From the NCBI RefSeq assembly GCF_905404315.1, contig NC_066272.1, forward strand, positions 682,001-746,000: 64,000 bases of DNA. Direction: 5' to 3'. Shown one piece after another: positions 22,673-34,541 of this stretch. The position numbers were made by a program, and so were the translations under genes. The stretch comes from Leptidea sinapis. Its lineage: Eukaryota > Arthropoda > Insecta > Lepidoptera > Pieridae. Within the stretch, counting starts at the first letter, position 1; each line of letters opens with the position of its first letter. The notes beneath the pieces are model-generated. The model saw only the letters and a program-made list of their open reading frames with translations, had not been told where the DNA came from and searched no databases.

Positions 22673-23435
22673 CAGGGTGTCCCAAAGTTATGGGACATGA
22701 AGGGAAAGTACCTTAAATATCGAAGATAGGCTATTTTACTGAAAGAAGACTTTATGTTATTTTTAAAAGTTAGTAATTCTGCATTCAAAGATTTTCTAAA
22801 AATTACTTGCCTCGTCTGGGAATCAAACCGTCTTTAATGTAAAAAAAAACACCCCTACTCTTATGATGCCAATCGAAAGAATGGCCAAAAACTAATAACT
22901 TTTCTTAAGTAACATAGTATTTTAATTGACTAATTAAGTGGGTATTTTTTGTTAAATTAATTAAATGGTCAAAATGTGTGGTGAATACTCGATATGATAT
23001 GGCACAATTCTGTTTGTAACACTCGCCCACGTTCTTGTATCGTTTTTTGTATAGCATATCTTTCACGTATCCCCAAATGAAGAAATCTAATGGTGTAAGG
23101 TCCGGGGATCTGGCTGGCCATCTAATCGGTCCATTCGTACAAATCCAAGTAGGAAAACATTCATTTTACGTTGTTCCTTTCTTTTAAAATACTATGTTAC
23201 TTAAGAAGAGTTATTAGTTTTTGGCCATTCTTTCGATTGGCATTATAAAAGTAGGGGTGTTTTTTTTACATTTCAGTCGGTTCGATTCCCAGACGAGGCA
23301 AGTAATTTTTAGAAAATCTTTGAATGCAGAAATACTAACTTTTAAAAATAACCTAAAGTCTTCTTTCAGTAAAATAGCCTATCTTCGATATTTATGGTAC
23401 TTTCCTTTCATGTCACATAACTTTGGGACACCCTG
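22673..23435. mobile_element. Mariner-type foldback element, long TIRs
   Basis: The element is 763 bp, starts with CAGGGTGTCCCAAAGTTATG and ends with its complement, and is flanked by TA on both sides (22671-22672 and 23436-23437), the target duplication of the Tc1/mariner superfamily. The inverted arms are about 255 bp (22673-22925 and 23183-23435), far longer than the roughly 20-30 bp normal for mariner, and differ at scattered sites. The 257-bp centre keeps a piece of transposase on the minus strand. The arms contain a match to an RNA polymerase III B box (GGTTCGATTCC at 23279-23289). Confidence 0.85.
22948..23158 (-). pseudogene. Mariner-superfamily transposase fragment
   Basis: The minus strand reads PIRWPARSPDLTPLDFFIWG, followed by YVKDMLYKKRYKNV, the region around the third catalytic Asp (in PLD) of IS630/Tc1/mariner DDE transposases. 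About 70 codons remain without a stop, but the rest of the enzyme, including the HTH domain and the first two catalytic residues, has been replaced by the extended inverted arms. It cannot be active by itself. Its position at the centre of a TA-flanked foldback element supports origin from an internally deleted autonomous copy. Confidence 0.8.
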
Positions 23436-23437
23436 TA

Positions 23438-24639
23438 TATAAACAAATTGAGTATGTTCTACAAAAATCACCGAATCTCAAAAAGTAGTGGGTGGGTACA
23501 AGTTTTGTCTGTATGTCTATATGTATGTCCGGTAAAACGCAAAAACTACTGTATAGATTTACTTACTTCAAATTGTTCACTATTTACAAGAGGTAGGGGC
23601 AACATAACTATTATCATAGCTTTGTAGTCTTTTTGGTGTTTATTAACTAATTATCATTTACGCGGCGTGACGAACAGCAGTTAGTAATAAATAATTATTA
23701 TTAAAAATATTCATAACTAATTTTCGATTACGTCAATTTTGTTTTGAATTCGATTTCCATTCTTTAACGAAACTGATGGTAGTGACGATCGTAAAGTTCG
23801 ACACATTATAATTATAACACTAAAAAATGTGAAGATCACCATTAAATTAACTCGCAAATTACATCTTTCGCCCTGTGATAATGACTGATATTCTTGGTTT
23901 ATAATATTCTCACATAGTACTCTTTAATAAAATAGTGCAACTACAACCAAATCAAAATCACTTTATTGATGTAGCTTAAAACACGTCTTATGAATGTCAA
24001 GTAAAGGAAATAAAAAGTAATCTATGGAGAGAATATATTTTATCGATCGAAAGTAAGGACAGTGTTGATTGAAGCAGATTTCAATTAAAAAAATTATAAA
24101 ACCTATCGATTTACATAAAAAGTGTTAATTTCAGTGAAAGATTTATGAAACGCCCGCAATTAACTTTATAACGTCGTTCTCACAACATGTTCCAATTACA
24201 CTGAACACAAGCGCTGTTAAAACATCGTAAAATGGAGTTGAATATTCAAGACATTTTAGCACTCCAGTGTTAATTACTCAAATGTTAATTCACGAAGCCT
24301 AGTGGACATATTGGATAGAACTGGAAATCCTGTTACAAAGTTAGGAATGTTTATAGGAGTCATATTGAACGAAAATCTGGTTACGATTCCAAATAAAACA
24401 GGAATTTGTGTTGTTTGATATGAAAATGGTATTTTCCCTGTCATGATCCAGAAGTTCCGAGCTATTAATCCAGATACCTGCCCCCGGATGTCACCATCAC
24501 ACAATATACCACACTAAAATATAGTCCACACAATTTGAATGTATGGTGTTCCTCCAAAGATTGGGTTTCAAAGAACTAATTTCCACGGAGGCTGTAGAAT
24601 ATAACCTTAGTAGCGCGGGGTTTCCAGTTAGATACGACA
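23438..24639. other. Mostly unrecognised; short LINE-tail trace
   Basis: A TATGTCCGGTAAAACGCAAAA stretch near 23524 resembles Helitron-like repeats but has no borders. AAATCAAAATCACTTTATTG at 23952-23971 looks like a reversed LINE terminus. The rest shows nothing I can support. Confidence 0.4.
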
Positions 24640-25150
24640 TGGCTATTTTCCAAGTATCCTCCCTTATAGAACCCTAAGGATTCGAGCAGCTCTGCATTTG
24701 ATACGCTGAAATGGTTGTTTGGGATGCACCAGATAATAGATGAGAGTAATTCTTCAGATAAAGCGCTAGAAGACGACCCCCAGTTTCTTCGAATCCAAGA
24801 TTTGCCTTCCAGATGACCGAGGAATCGTCACGAAAGTTTGAGACCTAGTATTCCGATACCAGGGAGAGTCACTAAGAGAGGCATAACGTAAAGTGTTTTC
24901 AAAGATCGGTGCTACGAGAAAGAAGGATTTTTGTGGTTAATGTGCAAACTCAGTCTCATCAAGGAGCAAACGATAGAAATATTAAATTTCTTCGAAGACT
25001 CTTCGACGATTTTCTACAAGAGGCGTGCATGACTGTTGTATCTAAAGTACAACATAAAGAGGCATCAAACATTTCATTGAAATTCAAAAGAAACAGTGCA
25101 GAAGATAGTACACATCCTTTGGTTTTGTACCATAGTTTACATTCGTCAGC
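24640..25150 (-). pseudogene. Degraded LINE reverse transcriptase (family B)
   Basis: Read on the minus strand, this is a heavily mutated piece of the lepidopteran LINE whose tails occur at 15033, 33810 and 35007. Traces include a segment equivalent to the YADD-T-V-M-H-A palm motif, now read as TLDTTVMHA, so the catalytic YADD is gone. A block before the thumb and a QRIKCRAARI segment corresponding to the Q-R-R-A-A-R-I signature also remain. Frames shift repeatedly. The open frame at 24909-25199 on plus is antisense to it. Homology is by recognition of the nucleotide pattern; confidence is moderate. Confidence 0.5.
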
Positions 25151-25593
25151 TCTACCTTATGGTCCATCCGTCCGTTTATGCAATGCTCGTCGACAATGAC
25201 GTGAGTACTGAACCCAGTGAAACAGCTTGTCGTCCACTAGCTAAAACTTTCGGAAAGCTCAAATAATTGGTTTGAAGGAAAGATTAAGTACCAAGCCGAA
25301 TTTACGTAAGGTAGCTTTAGTAGAAGATAGCCAGCCGATGACGAAAGCTGTATTTCTCCGTTCATAATAATGGTAAAGCTCTACTTTTTCCAAATATATG
25401 GTAGATTCAGTAATTTAAAAGAATTCATAGTGACGATTCAAAAGCGCTTATTTTAAGCCTAATTGAATAAAGTTTATTTGACTTTGATTAAAACATTTAA
25501 CATTTAAAACCATCATGGTAGCTACCGTACACTATTAAGATTTCTGATATATTTATCAGGGTTTCAGGAGATTCAACATATTCTAACGAAGGC
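25151..25593. other. No recognisable feature
   Basis: Unassigned DNA between the LINE remnant and the family E element. Confidence 0.45.
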
Positions 25594-26490
25594 TAGAGTA
25601 TATATCTATAGACTTTGCTCAGACTTTACTTACGTAAAACTAAGCTGAGTGTAAGGTTTTCTTACCTTTACTTACGTAAAACTAAGCTGAGTGTAAGGTT
25701 TTCTTACCTTTACTTACGTAAAACTAAGCTGAGTGTACGGTTTTCTTACCTTTACTTACGTAAAACTAAGCCGAATGTAAGGTTTTCTTACCTTTACTTA
25801 CGTAAAACTAAGCCGAGTGTAACGTTTTCTTACCTTTACTTACGTAAAACTAAGCCGAGTGTAAGGTTTTCTTACCTTTACTTACGTAAAACTAAGCCGA
25901 GTGTAAGGTTTTCTTACCTTTACTTACGTAAAACTAAGCTGAGTGTAAGGTTTTCTTACCTTTACTTACGTAAAACTAAGCTGGGTGTAAGGTTTTCTTA
26001 CCTTTACTTACGTAAAACTAAGCCGAGTGTAAGGTTTTCTTACCTTTACTTACGTAAAACTAAGCCGAGTGTAAGGTTTTCTTACCTTTACTTACGTAAA
26101 ACTAAGCCGAGTGTAAGGTTTTCATACCTTTAATTACGTACAACTAAGCTGAGTGTAAGGTTTTCTTACCTTTACTTACGTAAAACTAAGCTGAGTGTAA
26201 GGTTTTCTTACCTTTACTTACGTAAAACTAAGCTGAGTGTAAGGTTTTCTTACCTTACTTACATAAAACTAAGCCGAGTGTAAGGTTTTCTTACCTTTAC
26301 TTACGTAAAACTAAGCTGAGTGTAAGGTTTTCTTACCATAATCTTTGATTTCGTTTTTATAGTCATTTTACAGCTGAAATTATACTAAGCTCTAAGTAAG
26401 AGAGTCCAATGCAAAATTCAGGTTTCCGTCACATCACACTTAGCTAAGTTTTACGTAAGTAAAGTCTATGTATGCTTTATAGATCTCAAC
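25594..26490. mobile_element. TIR element family E carrying a tandem array
   Basis: The left end (ATATCTATAGACTTTGCTCA then GACTTTACTTACGTAAAACT) and right end (TTTTACGTAAGTAAAGTCT, then TATGCTTTATAGATCT) are inverted repeats of each other. The right part from about 26356 (TAGTCATTTTACAGCTGAAA) matches the corresponding part of the copies at 6915 and 18868. Where those copies have a single end sequence, here the left end is amplified into 17 tandem units. Non-coding. Confidence 0.75.
25623..26337. repeat. 42-bp minisatellite, 17 units
   Basis: Units repeat every 42 bp from 25631 to about 26337, each with TACTTACGTAAAACTAAGC, then T/C, GAGTGTAAGGTTTTCTTACC. One unit near 26254 has lost one base. 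Because 42 is divisible by three, the array reads as a 14-residue protein repeat open for 172 codons (25615-26133). This is a by-product of the period and not evidence for a gene: the repeat is the terminal inverted repeat of the element and there is no promoter or codon bias. Units alternate between AAGCTGAG and AAGCCGAG in runs, suggesting amplification in blocks. Confidence 0.95.
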
Positions 26491-26749
26491 CCAAAGCTTA
26501 TCTAATTAGTATTTATATCTCATTAGATCATTCGTACTCATAATAATGAAACAGTCTAACATAATGAGTAGAGCCAAATCATTCCTTACAACCCACAACA
26601 CTGGATTAAGATCTCATATTGGGAACAAACAAAAACAAACGCCTACGAAATGTATTTGTAAAAATCCCGCTGTCACATTAACATGGATGGAACAATTTGA
26701 GAACATTAGAAAGCTCTTTAGTTTTAAGATAAAGGAACTGGTCATTATT
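26491..26749. other. No recognisable feature
   Basis: A 70-codon frame at 26546-26758 has no domain and is not called. Confidence 0.45.
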
Positions 26750-26935
26750 TTTGTTTGAGGATTCCGTATGTCCGACTCAAATAACACGGAACCCTTATCG
26801 TGTCACTCTTGTGTCTCTCTCTCTGTCTGTTCGCCTGTTACAACTTTCCTCCGAATCTTTTGCACCAATTAAGTAAACATTGAACACATTATGTAAATTT
26901 TTGTAACCTTACACGATCGAACGTATGTTGCGTAA
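26750..26935 (+). repeat. Family C-like repeat fragment
   Basis: GGATTCCGTATGTCC, ACGGAACCCTTATCGTGTCA and a TCTCTCTCTGTCTGTTCGCC run occur in the same order as in the copy at 41800, but the remainder is diverged. Confidence 0.5.
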
Positions 26936-28744
26936 ATATATGAATTTTGAAATTAAGAGGTACTTTTGGAACGATAAATTAGAAAATTAACAAAAATTCC
27001 ATAAATGGGTAATTATTGCATGTGTTTTCTGTTGTGATTTACGACGATCTCATATAATATATTATTTATTTTAATGATATTTAAAAAAGCAAATGAAAAC
27101 TAATCAATCCCTCAACCCATACCTCATAATCAACTTATTTTAGAGTTAAAATAAGGGTATTTACGTTTACATTATATGAAAATCATGAAGTAATGACGAT
27201 TTTATGAAATTAAAACTCCGAATGAACACAGATAATAATTATTGTTGGTATGAAATTTTTAAATAATTTTCAAACACAAAGGTTTTAATTAAATTTTGAT
27301 CTCTCGTGAATGATTCAATTATTAACAATATACTATCGTATAGAGCATAGACAAACAAATTGTACGACAGAGATGAATATCTCTTACGGAGATTCAGCAA
27401 GATAGAAAAGGAAAGTGAATCTATTGTAACTGTAACCGAATTGATTGGAAAAAGTAGTCAAGAGTCAGCGACGCTTGTAATTAGCTCTTTAGTATTTCGA
27501 ATATTTATAAATAGATAACAACTAGCTTATGACACACATTGGTAAATCAAAAATGTTTATGAATTACCCGATTGTCAGCGAGTCATATGAGCATGTACTT
27601 ATCCGTTTCAAGAGAATTATGAATATGGCGGGTTAACAGAAACTTCTATTTCCAACCAACCAATAAAATGAGTGATAATATAAATTTCATTATATTAATA
27701 GCTCAAATTATTATAGACGTAGTTTCGGCACACCCTTATACACTCATTTGCCTTTCTCCACGCTAAGTTGTAGACGAGTTCAAAGTATTAGCATAACCAG
27801 AGAAGCGCAGGTGAACGCTAACGGGACATCGACATATCTCAAACTAAAACGATCTTTAAATACATTTATTTAAAACACATTATTGTATATCGTGCCATAT
27901 ATATTCACAATACCATAGACAACGCGACGCTGTCATATGTTTTATTATTATTTAATATGTCACGTGTAACTGTTACATAAAAAGTGTCCCAAATAATGAA
28001 GGTGTGATTTATTTTATTACTTAAATTGAAACTCGGTGAATAACAACAATACTGATCATTTTATGGTTCGGTTTTAAATTTTTATGTCGTATTTATGTGT
28101 TTGTGTATCAATAACATTAACGTTGTAAATATTTATTTTCTGACATCACGTTATGTTGATATTTGCGACCTTTATATAATAAAAAAGTTTTAGCTACGTG
28201 ACAATCAATGCAGCAATGATAAAGGTACAGAAATTAAGTTAAGAAAAAAAGTTAATATTACTTCAAATATTTATTAGTTAGTATTTTTTGGATTATTCGT
28301 GATGAAAATGAATTTAATATTGATTATTCAATATGTAATTTTTATTTAGTATAATATTTTTCATGTTTTATAAATTTATTCGAAAGTATATTTTAATTAT
28401 TTGCTTCATGCATTAAAGGGAATTCATGCAGAAAAGAAATTACCAATGAATTAACGAAACCAGCTTACAAAATCGGCGGATAAGATTAGAATGTATTTTG
28501 ATGATTCCTAAACTTTGTAAAGGATTATAAAAATCGACCTTGTAATATTATTTATAATGTTCACTTTGTATTGTAAGAACAATAATAAAACATTGGCAAT
28601 AATTATCTCATAAATATTTAAAACATTGAACTCGTAATCATCGTAGTAAAGGAGATCCTGAGAGTGAAACTCGTGATTTTAAAAGTGAATACTGCTTTAC
28701 GCTATTAATTTTAATATTATTGTAACTTGCGTTTCATACCATTC
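26936..28744. other. No recognisable feature
   Basis: AT-rich DNA with no supported gene or repeat. Confidence 0.5.
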
Positions 28745-29056
28745 ACCAGTGGGGCTCCTTTGCTTGCATTCACAAGATGCCGGCTAGATTATGGGTACCA
28801 CAACGGCACCTTTTTCTGCCGTGAAGCTGTAATGTGTAAGCGTGTGTGTTTCGGTCTGAAGGACGCCGTAGCTAGTGAAATTACTGGGCAAATGAAACTT
28901 AACATCTTACGTCTCAAGGTGAAGAGCGCAATTGTAGTGCCGCTCAGAATTTTGGGGTTTTCTAGTCTCCAGCGGCACGGCATTGAAATGAGTAGGGCGT
29001 ATCAATTACCATCAGCTGAACGTCCCGCTCGTCTCGGCCGAATTATAAAAAAAAAC
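28745..29056 (+). repeat. Dispersed repeat family A, best copy
   Basis: The most complete copy: ACCAGTGGGGCTCC, GCCGGCTAGATTATGGGTAC, CTGCCGTGAAGCTGTAATGT, GACGCCGTAGCTAGTGAAAT, TAACATCTTACGTCTCAAGG, CAATTGTAGTGCCGCTCAGA, CATCAGCTGAACGTCCCGCT, then an A-run at the 3' end. The A-rich terminus suggests retrotransposition (SINE or truncated LINE). Open frames of 118 and 64 codons on opposite strands are fortuitous. Confidence 0.8.
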
Positions 29057-31389
29057 GTTTCATTAACTATTCATTATCCATAGTCCATATGCCGAGACGG
29101 GCTTTTTTTGAATTCGTGGATATCCAGTTGAAATGATTACAAGTTCAATTTTCTAATATTTTTTTCTGTATGTTTTGTTTCATAAAACAGGCGAGGGTTT
29201 ACAACTTTTTAAGCTGGGAGTTTTATTATTATTCTTCAGTGAATCGTTTTAAAAGATTGAGAAGGCTGAGATTGAGTGATTTTCAATTTATTAGATGAAA
29301 TCCCTAGTTAGTTTTTCTAAAATAGTTTAAAGTTAGTAACATAAAGTCACCAATTCACACAAATATTGGTGTATTTCTCAGACATAACTCAAACAGTTAC
29401 AAACAAATTCAATTCCTTAATAGGTTAATGTAGGGAACGACGGTATCATGATAACATTAACCTTCTTATGGCGCACGTTACTGACCCCTTTATGTTCACG
29501 TCATATGAGCATTCGCATCATAATTCTGACGCTGAACCGAATAATAACACTCTCAGATCCCGTGTTAATATCACACTCAATACGAATGTATTGGTCTACA
29601 ATAATGAAAAACTATTCATTATGTTGTTTCTAATTTTGCCTAAACATATTATATAATAAAACTAAATATACTTAAAAAACAATAGGTATCATTATTTCGT
29701 CAACACAGAGAGCTTAGCCATGTTACAAAAGTTTCAAAGCTATTCTCTCTCTCTTGTCATTGGTAGCGTATTATTATTTATCTATATTTATTTAAAGCAT
29801 TAAGTACCAAGAATTTATGCTCAAACCAAGATACAATTAAAGAAGAATAATCAAACAATTTTTGATATACTCAATTACAAGAAAAACCACCTTTAGGTTT
29901 CTGGGCAAAATTTTTTAATTTAGGTTAGACCTCGATTTTGATTGTGTGTGAGATGACATGCTGGAATATCTTTCGGTCCCAAACCGCTCAACGGGCCAAA
30001 AGTCCTTAATAGTCACTTAAAAATCGTTAAGAGAACTTAGAGTTTTGCGATATTGCCGGTAAAAATATCATAGGTATTGAATATTTAATAACAATACGAT
30101 AATTTATAAATAATACTATTATTGAAAGACGGACGGACTAATATCTGATTATTATTCCGATATGATTTCTAGCATAATGTTTACTGTTATTAATCCACGA
30201 AATACTTACGTTTTCTATTTAAACTGCAATAAAAGCAATGCATTATAAATCTACCATCTCGTTAATGGTTCATGAGTACCGTATTCAATTTACAAGACAG
30301 TTAAGTAATCTTATATTTATCACTGAGTTTAGCCTAACATCGTATTTTGAGATCACTGACTGAATTTACATAGATTTTAAATGGGCATGGATTTATTATC
30401 CGACTTACAATTGATCCGATAACAATGTATGTAACGAGCTTGGTAAGGGCTTAGCGAAAATGGGTAAAGTTTTGTTGCTTTCATCCTGTCTATTGTATAC
30501 AATGCTCAACCCAAAAAGTCGTTGAGCAACCAAATCTCAGCTAACAGTAATTCAATACTGAACACAAAACAGACAACCTCGACGGAATGTAAAGATTATA
30601 AAACTAACTACGGTGCTACTTTGGTGTTCCAAGAGTTTCTAGAAAAAACTCAATTAGGCTATGACCATTTTGTAATATTAATTTAGAATATTTACAAAAT
30701 GATAATTTTTAAAGAGGCAATATTTTAATACCTACGCGCTTGTCTTTTTCAGCACTTTTGAATAAATAACATGAAAATCAACCTTTCGAAATGCAGAATT
30801 AACACATTCAGAACATGCAATTAGTCAAACAATACAAACACTTCCTTGTTCGGAGTAAAGCCTGAAGGTATATTTGCAATAACAATAGCAGTACTAAATA
30901 ATTGCAAGCTATTTATCTCCCAAGACTCGAACACTACATTGTCAAAACTCAAAATGCATGCGTGAGCCAGTGCTGCATCCGGACATTCATTGCCAGCTCC
31001 GACGCGGAATAGGCGTAAGACATAAGATATAGTTGTGTCTACTATTAAGTAAACACCACTATGTCTTACAGCATTAGCTCTTGGGAAATTAAAGGTGCAA
31101 CGAGGATTAGAAGGTAAAATATTGCTCCGGATTCTTGCGGTCGCCTGCGTGATTTCCTCGCTGGGGTGACACTAATAGTGAGTTTAATTTAGTGGCTTAA
31201 GTTATATATACAAGTGGCCTGCGTCGTCGTTACCTCAGTTGAATTTGAGTATAATGACTATAAGAATATATGATTACTGTTAGCTATTATTTATCCTGAA
31301 CGAGACATCACTCAGAAGTTCATACCAGAAATATCACTAAATCATTCAAAAAATCATATCAGAAATAGCTGGGCTGGTGACCTAATTTA
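29057..31389. other. No recognisable feature
   Basis: AT-rich DNA. The overlapping frames at 29448-29656 lie in different phases of one strand and show no domain. Confidence 0.45.
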
Positions 31390-31520
31390 ACGGTTATCAG
31401 AATTTTGAGTTTTTCATGAATCCTGACCTGCACTGCATTGTAATGATCAGGGTACCACTAACTATCAGGTAAACGTCATGCTCATCCAATCACTATCTCT
31501 TATCCAATATCATAAAATAG
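31390..31520 (+). repeat. Dispersed repeat family A, 3' part
   Basis: CAGAATTTTGAG, then TTTTTCATGAATCCTGACCT, CACTGCATTGTAATG, ACTATCAGGTAAACGTC and CTCATCCAATC correspond to the 3' half of the family A repeat with moderate divergence. Confidence 0.6.
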
Positions 31521-32582
31521 CTCTCGGATCTTTCAAGGGACTTTTTCTAGATAATGTAGCTTATGCTTATCCCCCACTTACCTAAAACCATAAGTAAGTG
31601 TTATTTAAGTACAAAATTTAGGGAATTTAAATTTTCAAATTTATATCTCGATAATAGCTTCACCAAAAAACTCTTATTATAACTGAGAATAATCCAGTTG
31701 ACACTAAAACAAGTTACTAAAAACAAAAGCATTAAAATTTCATCGATTATAATAATTTAAGCATTAAAAGAATGATGAAAGGTAAGGAAAATTAAGTGCA
31801 TCAAAATCATCCCCTTTTTTGATGAATAAAAACCGAAAAGGTAAGACATACTAAGAAATGTTAAGATTAACTTACTAATATAACATCGATCTAAAATTAC
31901 GCCTTCTGCCCCTAACTTGTGCCCACTCCAGTATAGAGCTAGTTACAAAGCTACAGTATAACATACAGGTAAGTTCGATGGATGTGGCAAGTTCAGTACT
32001 AAACAACCATATTGTGGTTAACGCGGAAATGCTCTGCTGAATGAACGTGTTGGCATTTTGAATGAATGGTGCGTTAAGAGCCCATTACGATAGCGGTCGT
32101 TCAATTGTTACAATACAGGAGAAATATAATTAACGTGCATATTATAATAATATTTTCACAAAATTTTAGCTTAACTAGACCATAGCCTTTCTTAATGTTA
32201 AGCTGACACTGACTAAACAGTTCTGACCGAAAGAGAATGAAAGAGGTGAAAATTTGAAGATTGAACGTCAACGCTATATGGAGTATGCATTAAAACGGTT
32301 CGGTTTATTACGTCTCAATAAAGAATCGTAAATGATCATACTTTTAGGTTTCTTTTAGTGAGCTCGTGTAGTTTCCAAACATATAGATATAGTAATATTG
32401 CCAATCTTGCTCGCCATTTGAAAAAATAGCGTCTCTTCCTATAAAGGGCGACCAAAGCACCCTGATTGATATCGAAATTTCTGGATCGGAAACGCTTAGA
32501 CCAACTTTATGCTTGCAACAAATGAAAAATATCAATATTTTACTAAAAATTTATTTACTATGACTATTCATATTATGAATCT
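31521..32582. other. No recognisable feature
   Basis: AT-rich DNA; nothing supported. Confidence 0.5.
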
Positions 32583-32648
32583 TCACCTACCGGGATTCAA
32601 ACGACCCTTAGTCTACAGAAAAGGGTTACTAACCACCAAGCTATAATC
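32583..32648 (-). mobile_element. tRNA-like SINE head or tRNA relic
   Basis: On the minus strand, TAGCTTGGTGGTTAGTAACC fits an RNA polymerase III A box and D arm (T-x-G-C-x-x-x-G-x-G-G), and GGTCGTTTGAATCCCGG fits a degraded B box and T arm. Spacing is about that of a tRNA. The acceptor stem does not pair convincingly, so it is more likely the tRNA-derived head of a SINE than a working tRNA. Confidence 0.5.
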
Positions 32649-33759
32649 TCGTTGAAATCGTTGTCATATTGTAATTTACCATAACATTTGGAGTCCTTTT
32701 GTGGAGACGTCGGCTTACGTGTCTGCGTCTATCTACGGAGCCGTTACCCTCAAGGGAGTCCCTTGCTTGTCTGTTGACATGACGTAAGCTTGAACGGCTT
32801 CTTCTTACTCTAAGATAACATCAGGGGCCAGGGACCAAATAACTACATCTTCGTTATCTATTCATTCATCAAAACGTTAAAGTAAATATATATAAGTTCT
32901 GAATTGATGATTCGAAACTTGGTTCTGTTGAAGAAAATTTTGTGAAGCCTAATTAAGATAAATAGTATTCATTTTTTGTTTGTTAGTTGTAGTATCTCTG
33001 TCGTGAAATATTTTTATTTTGTTTTTAGCAAAACATCTCTCTTTCAACTGACAGTTTTGATTTTTTTATTTCGATTCATCTACTAGATAATATAAATATA
33101 TTGACCTAACATCTACTGTAATCAATATCAATAACTTATTCAATGTTGAAAAAGACATACGACTGTTTATCTACGCGTATGTACTTTTATATTATATAAA
33201 ACCGTGGATCATATTTCTTCTTAAGAATTAGTCCTTGGACTGTCGATGTAAAATAATAACATTATAATAATATTATATATAGATAGATTCTATCGTGAAA
33301 TACTTTTTCAACTTTCTCTACTCATACAACAACTGCTATAGCTATGATCTCAAATTGCATTCGTCTAATAATGCGTCTCATACAGTCTCGTTATCTTATC
33401 GTATTAACGATTTATCGTATTTTTTCTCATCACTTCGTTTCGAAGATTAATTTCGGGCTTATAAACAATAAGCCCGAAACGAATAGTGTAATATATTTTA
33501 TTATGTATTATAATTGTTTGTCTCTTTTTAAGACCGCATTTTCATTTTAATTAGTTTAGATCAGGACTGTTCTAATGAGATTTTCCCTTGTAAAAGATTT
33601 CTGATTCCTTTCTATAAATACCACAAACGAAACTGATAATCGAAAGTTATTTCTTGATGATGCCTCATGAAATAATAGATTATTTTATATGAATAGTCGA
33701 AATAAGATGTTCTTTCACCGTATCAACAAATATTTGAAAGCTTTTGAGATAATTTGAGG
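32649..33759. other. No gene seen; contains one hairpin
   Basis: AT-rich DNA apart from the palindrome at 33451-33479. Confidence 0.5.
33451..33479. repeat. Perfect 12-bp stem hairpin
   Basis: TTTCGGGCTTAT and ATAAGCCCGAAA pair perfectly around AAACA. No transposon ends or known regulatory element are recognised. Confidence 0.85.
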
Positions 33760-33995
33760 ATCAATTACCATCAGTTGAACATCCTGCTCGTCTGGTCCCG
33801 CATTGGCATAAATAATACGAGCGTACGGGTCTGATGTTAAGTGATCACCGCCGCAGCCGCCCAAATCCTTTTGCAACAACAGAGGAATCACAGGATCGCT
33901 GGTGGACCTGTGAAGTGTACGCATTTTTTCTGAAGGTAAACATGTAGTATTGTTCTGGAAACGCCGCATATGAAGCTCGCTTGGTTGAATGCTAA
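33760..33995 (-). repeat. LINE family B tail with repeat A end
   Basis: At the left, CAATTACCATCAGTTGAACA and CCTGCTCGTCTGGTCCCG are the 3' end of repeat A. They join directly to the family B LINE tail (TGATGTTAAGTGATCACCGC, CAACAACAGAGGAATCACAG). The tail is in reverse orientation, so the coding side lies to the right. The 84-codon minus-strand frame is a degraded piece of this tail. Confidence 0.65.
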
Positions 33996-34541
33996 CGTGG
34001 AAGACTGTTCCTTGAAAACCGTATTTCTAAAATTTCAAATCTCTTCCGATAAAAAAAAAACATCTTAAATATTACTACTGAGTCAATGCATTCTAATCTA
34101 AGCAATATATTATTATTAAATGAATGATTTAGCATATTATATCACAGAACATCCTTACTGACAAGCAGACCCAATAAATCAGAACAAGAAACACACGGCA
34201 CACTCTTGACCGCTTGATATTAATGCTAAAGGAAGCGCATTAATGTGATTTATACAGACGCGGGAATACCGTATAACTTATTCAGGATGTTGGTCTACTT
34301 TGCGAAGGCTAGAGATGCGGGTTTAAAGGAATAATGGCGCATTTAACATGATTAGTGGTTTACAGGAAATGTAAACTTCGCGTACTCACTACCTGGTGCG
34401 AAGTTGCGCGTTGTTCTACGGAGCTATTGACAAGCAGGCTGAGTGGTAACAGCGCCTATTGAATAAATTTTATTGAAGCAGACGGTTTTGTGGAGATCCA
34501 TAATTATCTAAATGTTATGAGTTAACTTTGTTAAGTTGATT
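33996..34541. other. No recognisable feature
   Basis: Start may include further degraded LINE B sequence (CTTGAAAACCG at 34012); otherwise nothing is supported. Confidence 0.4.

Noticed and set aside
24909..25199. 96-codon plus-strand gene
   Set aside because: It overlaps a degraded LINE reverse transcriptase on the opposite strand and shows no domain of its own.
25623..26337. CRISPR-like array
   Set aside because: Units are contiguous 42-bp tandem copies without unique spacers, inside a eukaryotic transposable element.
28727..29083. 118-codon protein
   Set aside because: It lies in a dispersed repeat; copies at 9772, 48366 and 53930 do not keep the frame.
29448..29656. Two overlapping plus-strand frames of about 60 codons
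   Set aside because: Different phases of the same DNA, no recognised domain, no repeat or splice evidence.
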